From: JBKHBQ01 sp046542305
Lineage (GTDB): Bacteria > Bacteroidota > Bacteroidia > Bacteroidales > 4484-276
Direction: 5' to 3'
NCBI GenBank assembly: GCA_046542305.1
Contig: JBKHBQ010000085.1
Location: 1-14,265 of the forward strand
Length of the DNA stretch: 14,265 bases
Positions 14,138-14,265 of the stretch are shown one piece after another. Below the pieces are notes generated by a model. It made no database searches. It had not been told where the DNA came from and saw only the letters and a program-made list of their open reading frames with translations. Position numbers and translations under genes: made by a program. Position 1 is the stretch's first letter, and each line of letters starts with the position of its first letter.

Positions 14138-14235
14138 GCTGCCTACTGAAGACTGCCTACTGCCGACTGAAGACTGCCTACTGCCAACTCTCCGATGTTT
14201 GATGTCCGATGTTTGAAGTTTGAAGTGTGATGTTT
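14138..14235 (+). repeat. Heptanucleotide repeat array C, two unit families in one phase
   Basis: Fourteen consecutive seven-base units. The first eight belong to a second family (ACTGCCT, ACTGAAG, ACTGCCG, ACTGCCA, with GCTGCCT first and ACTCTCC last). The last six belong to the GAWGTNN family. The change of family happens at 14194 without any shift in the seven-base phase. The run leads straight into the second copy of the long direct repeat. Confidence 0.8.
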
Positions 14236-14265
14236 CGGTAGCTGTCAGACGGTCGACGACGGCAA
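14194..14265 (+). repeat. Direct repeat, second copy (cut by window edge)
   Basis: Second copy of the block at 13868-13939, identical over its last 55 bases and ending only because the window does. It includes the full left arm of the palindromic element (14241-14254), so the whole element probably recurs beyond the edge. Confidence 0.9.

Larger units (their letters stand above)
13847..14265. other. Gene-free repeat region downstream of rlmN
   Basis: This 419-base stretch has no supportable gene. It consists of three heptad arrays, one complete palindrome-bounded element and the start of another, plus about 57 bases of non-repeated sequence (14081-14137), part of which is GC-rich. The open frame running through it on the minus strand (13821-14087) only translates the repeat words. 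Confidence 0.8.

Noticed and set aside
13854..14265. Repeat region as a CRISPR array
   Set aside because: Units are seven bases, touch each other without spacers, and no cas gene is near.

Overview
The window looks like Bacteroidota chromosome, probably a Bacteroidales-like or related anaerobic lineage. The evidence is several TAnnTTTG boxes (the Bacteroidota -7 promoter element) at sensible distances upstream of genes, few Shine-Dalgarno sequences, and gene types common in that phylum: a G/K-signature phosphofructokinase, separate LKR and SDH genes, and a fused hydrolase-OsmC gene. The genus cannot be told from the sequence.

Layout. Bases 1-695 hold the N-terminal two thirds of a phosphofructokinase gene on the minus strand, cut by the window edge. 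A 342-base divergent intergenic region follows. From 1038 to 9672 every gene is on the plus strand. First comes a three-gene saccharopine-pathway unit: a lysine-ketoglutarate reductase and two tandem saccharopine dehydrogenase paralogues, closed by a strong intrinsic terminator at 5167-5196. Next are a fragment of a PIN-domain toxin module, an arginine deiminase, a fused aconitase/isopropylmalate-dehydratase-type hydro-lyase with an altered active site, a small TerB-like protein and a metal-dependent cyclase/formamidase-type hydrolase. Two minus-strand genes (a DJ-1/PfpI protein and an alpha/beta hydrolase-OsmC fusion) form a likely operon at 9677-11437. The plus strand then carries a flavodoxin/ferredoxin-reductase-like FAD protein, a two-gene MazEF/PemK-type toxin-antitoxin module and rlmN. 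The last ~410 bases hold no gene and are made of heptanucleotide repeats plus a palindrome-bounded element that begins again at the window end.

How the genes fit together. The left half reads as amino-acid catabolism. LKR condenses lysine with 2-oxoglutarate to saccharopine, and SDH splits it to glutamate and aminoadipate semialdehyde. The neighbouring deiminase would feed from arginine. The hydro-lyase may belong to the same catabolic theme, but its substrate cannot be read from sequence. The middle is a set of stress- and redox-type enzymes (DJ-1, OsmC, FNR-like). No complete new defence or mobile system is evident. The most unusual material is the right-edge repeat region, the altered aconitase-family enzyme, the duplicated SDH and the toxin relic in front of the deiminase.
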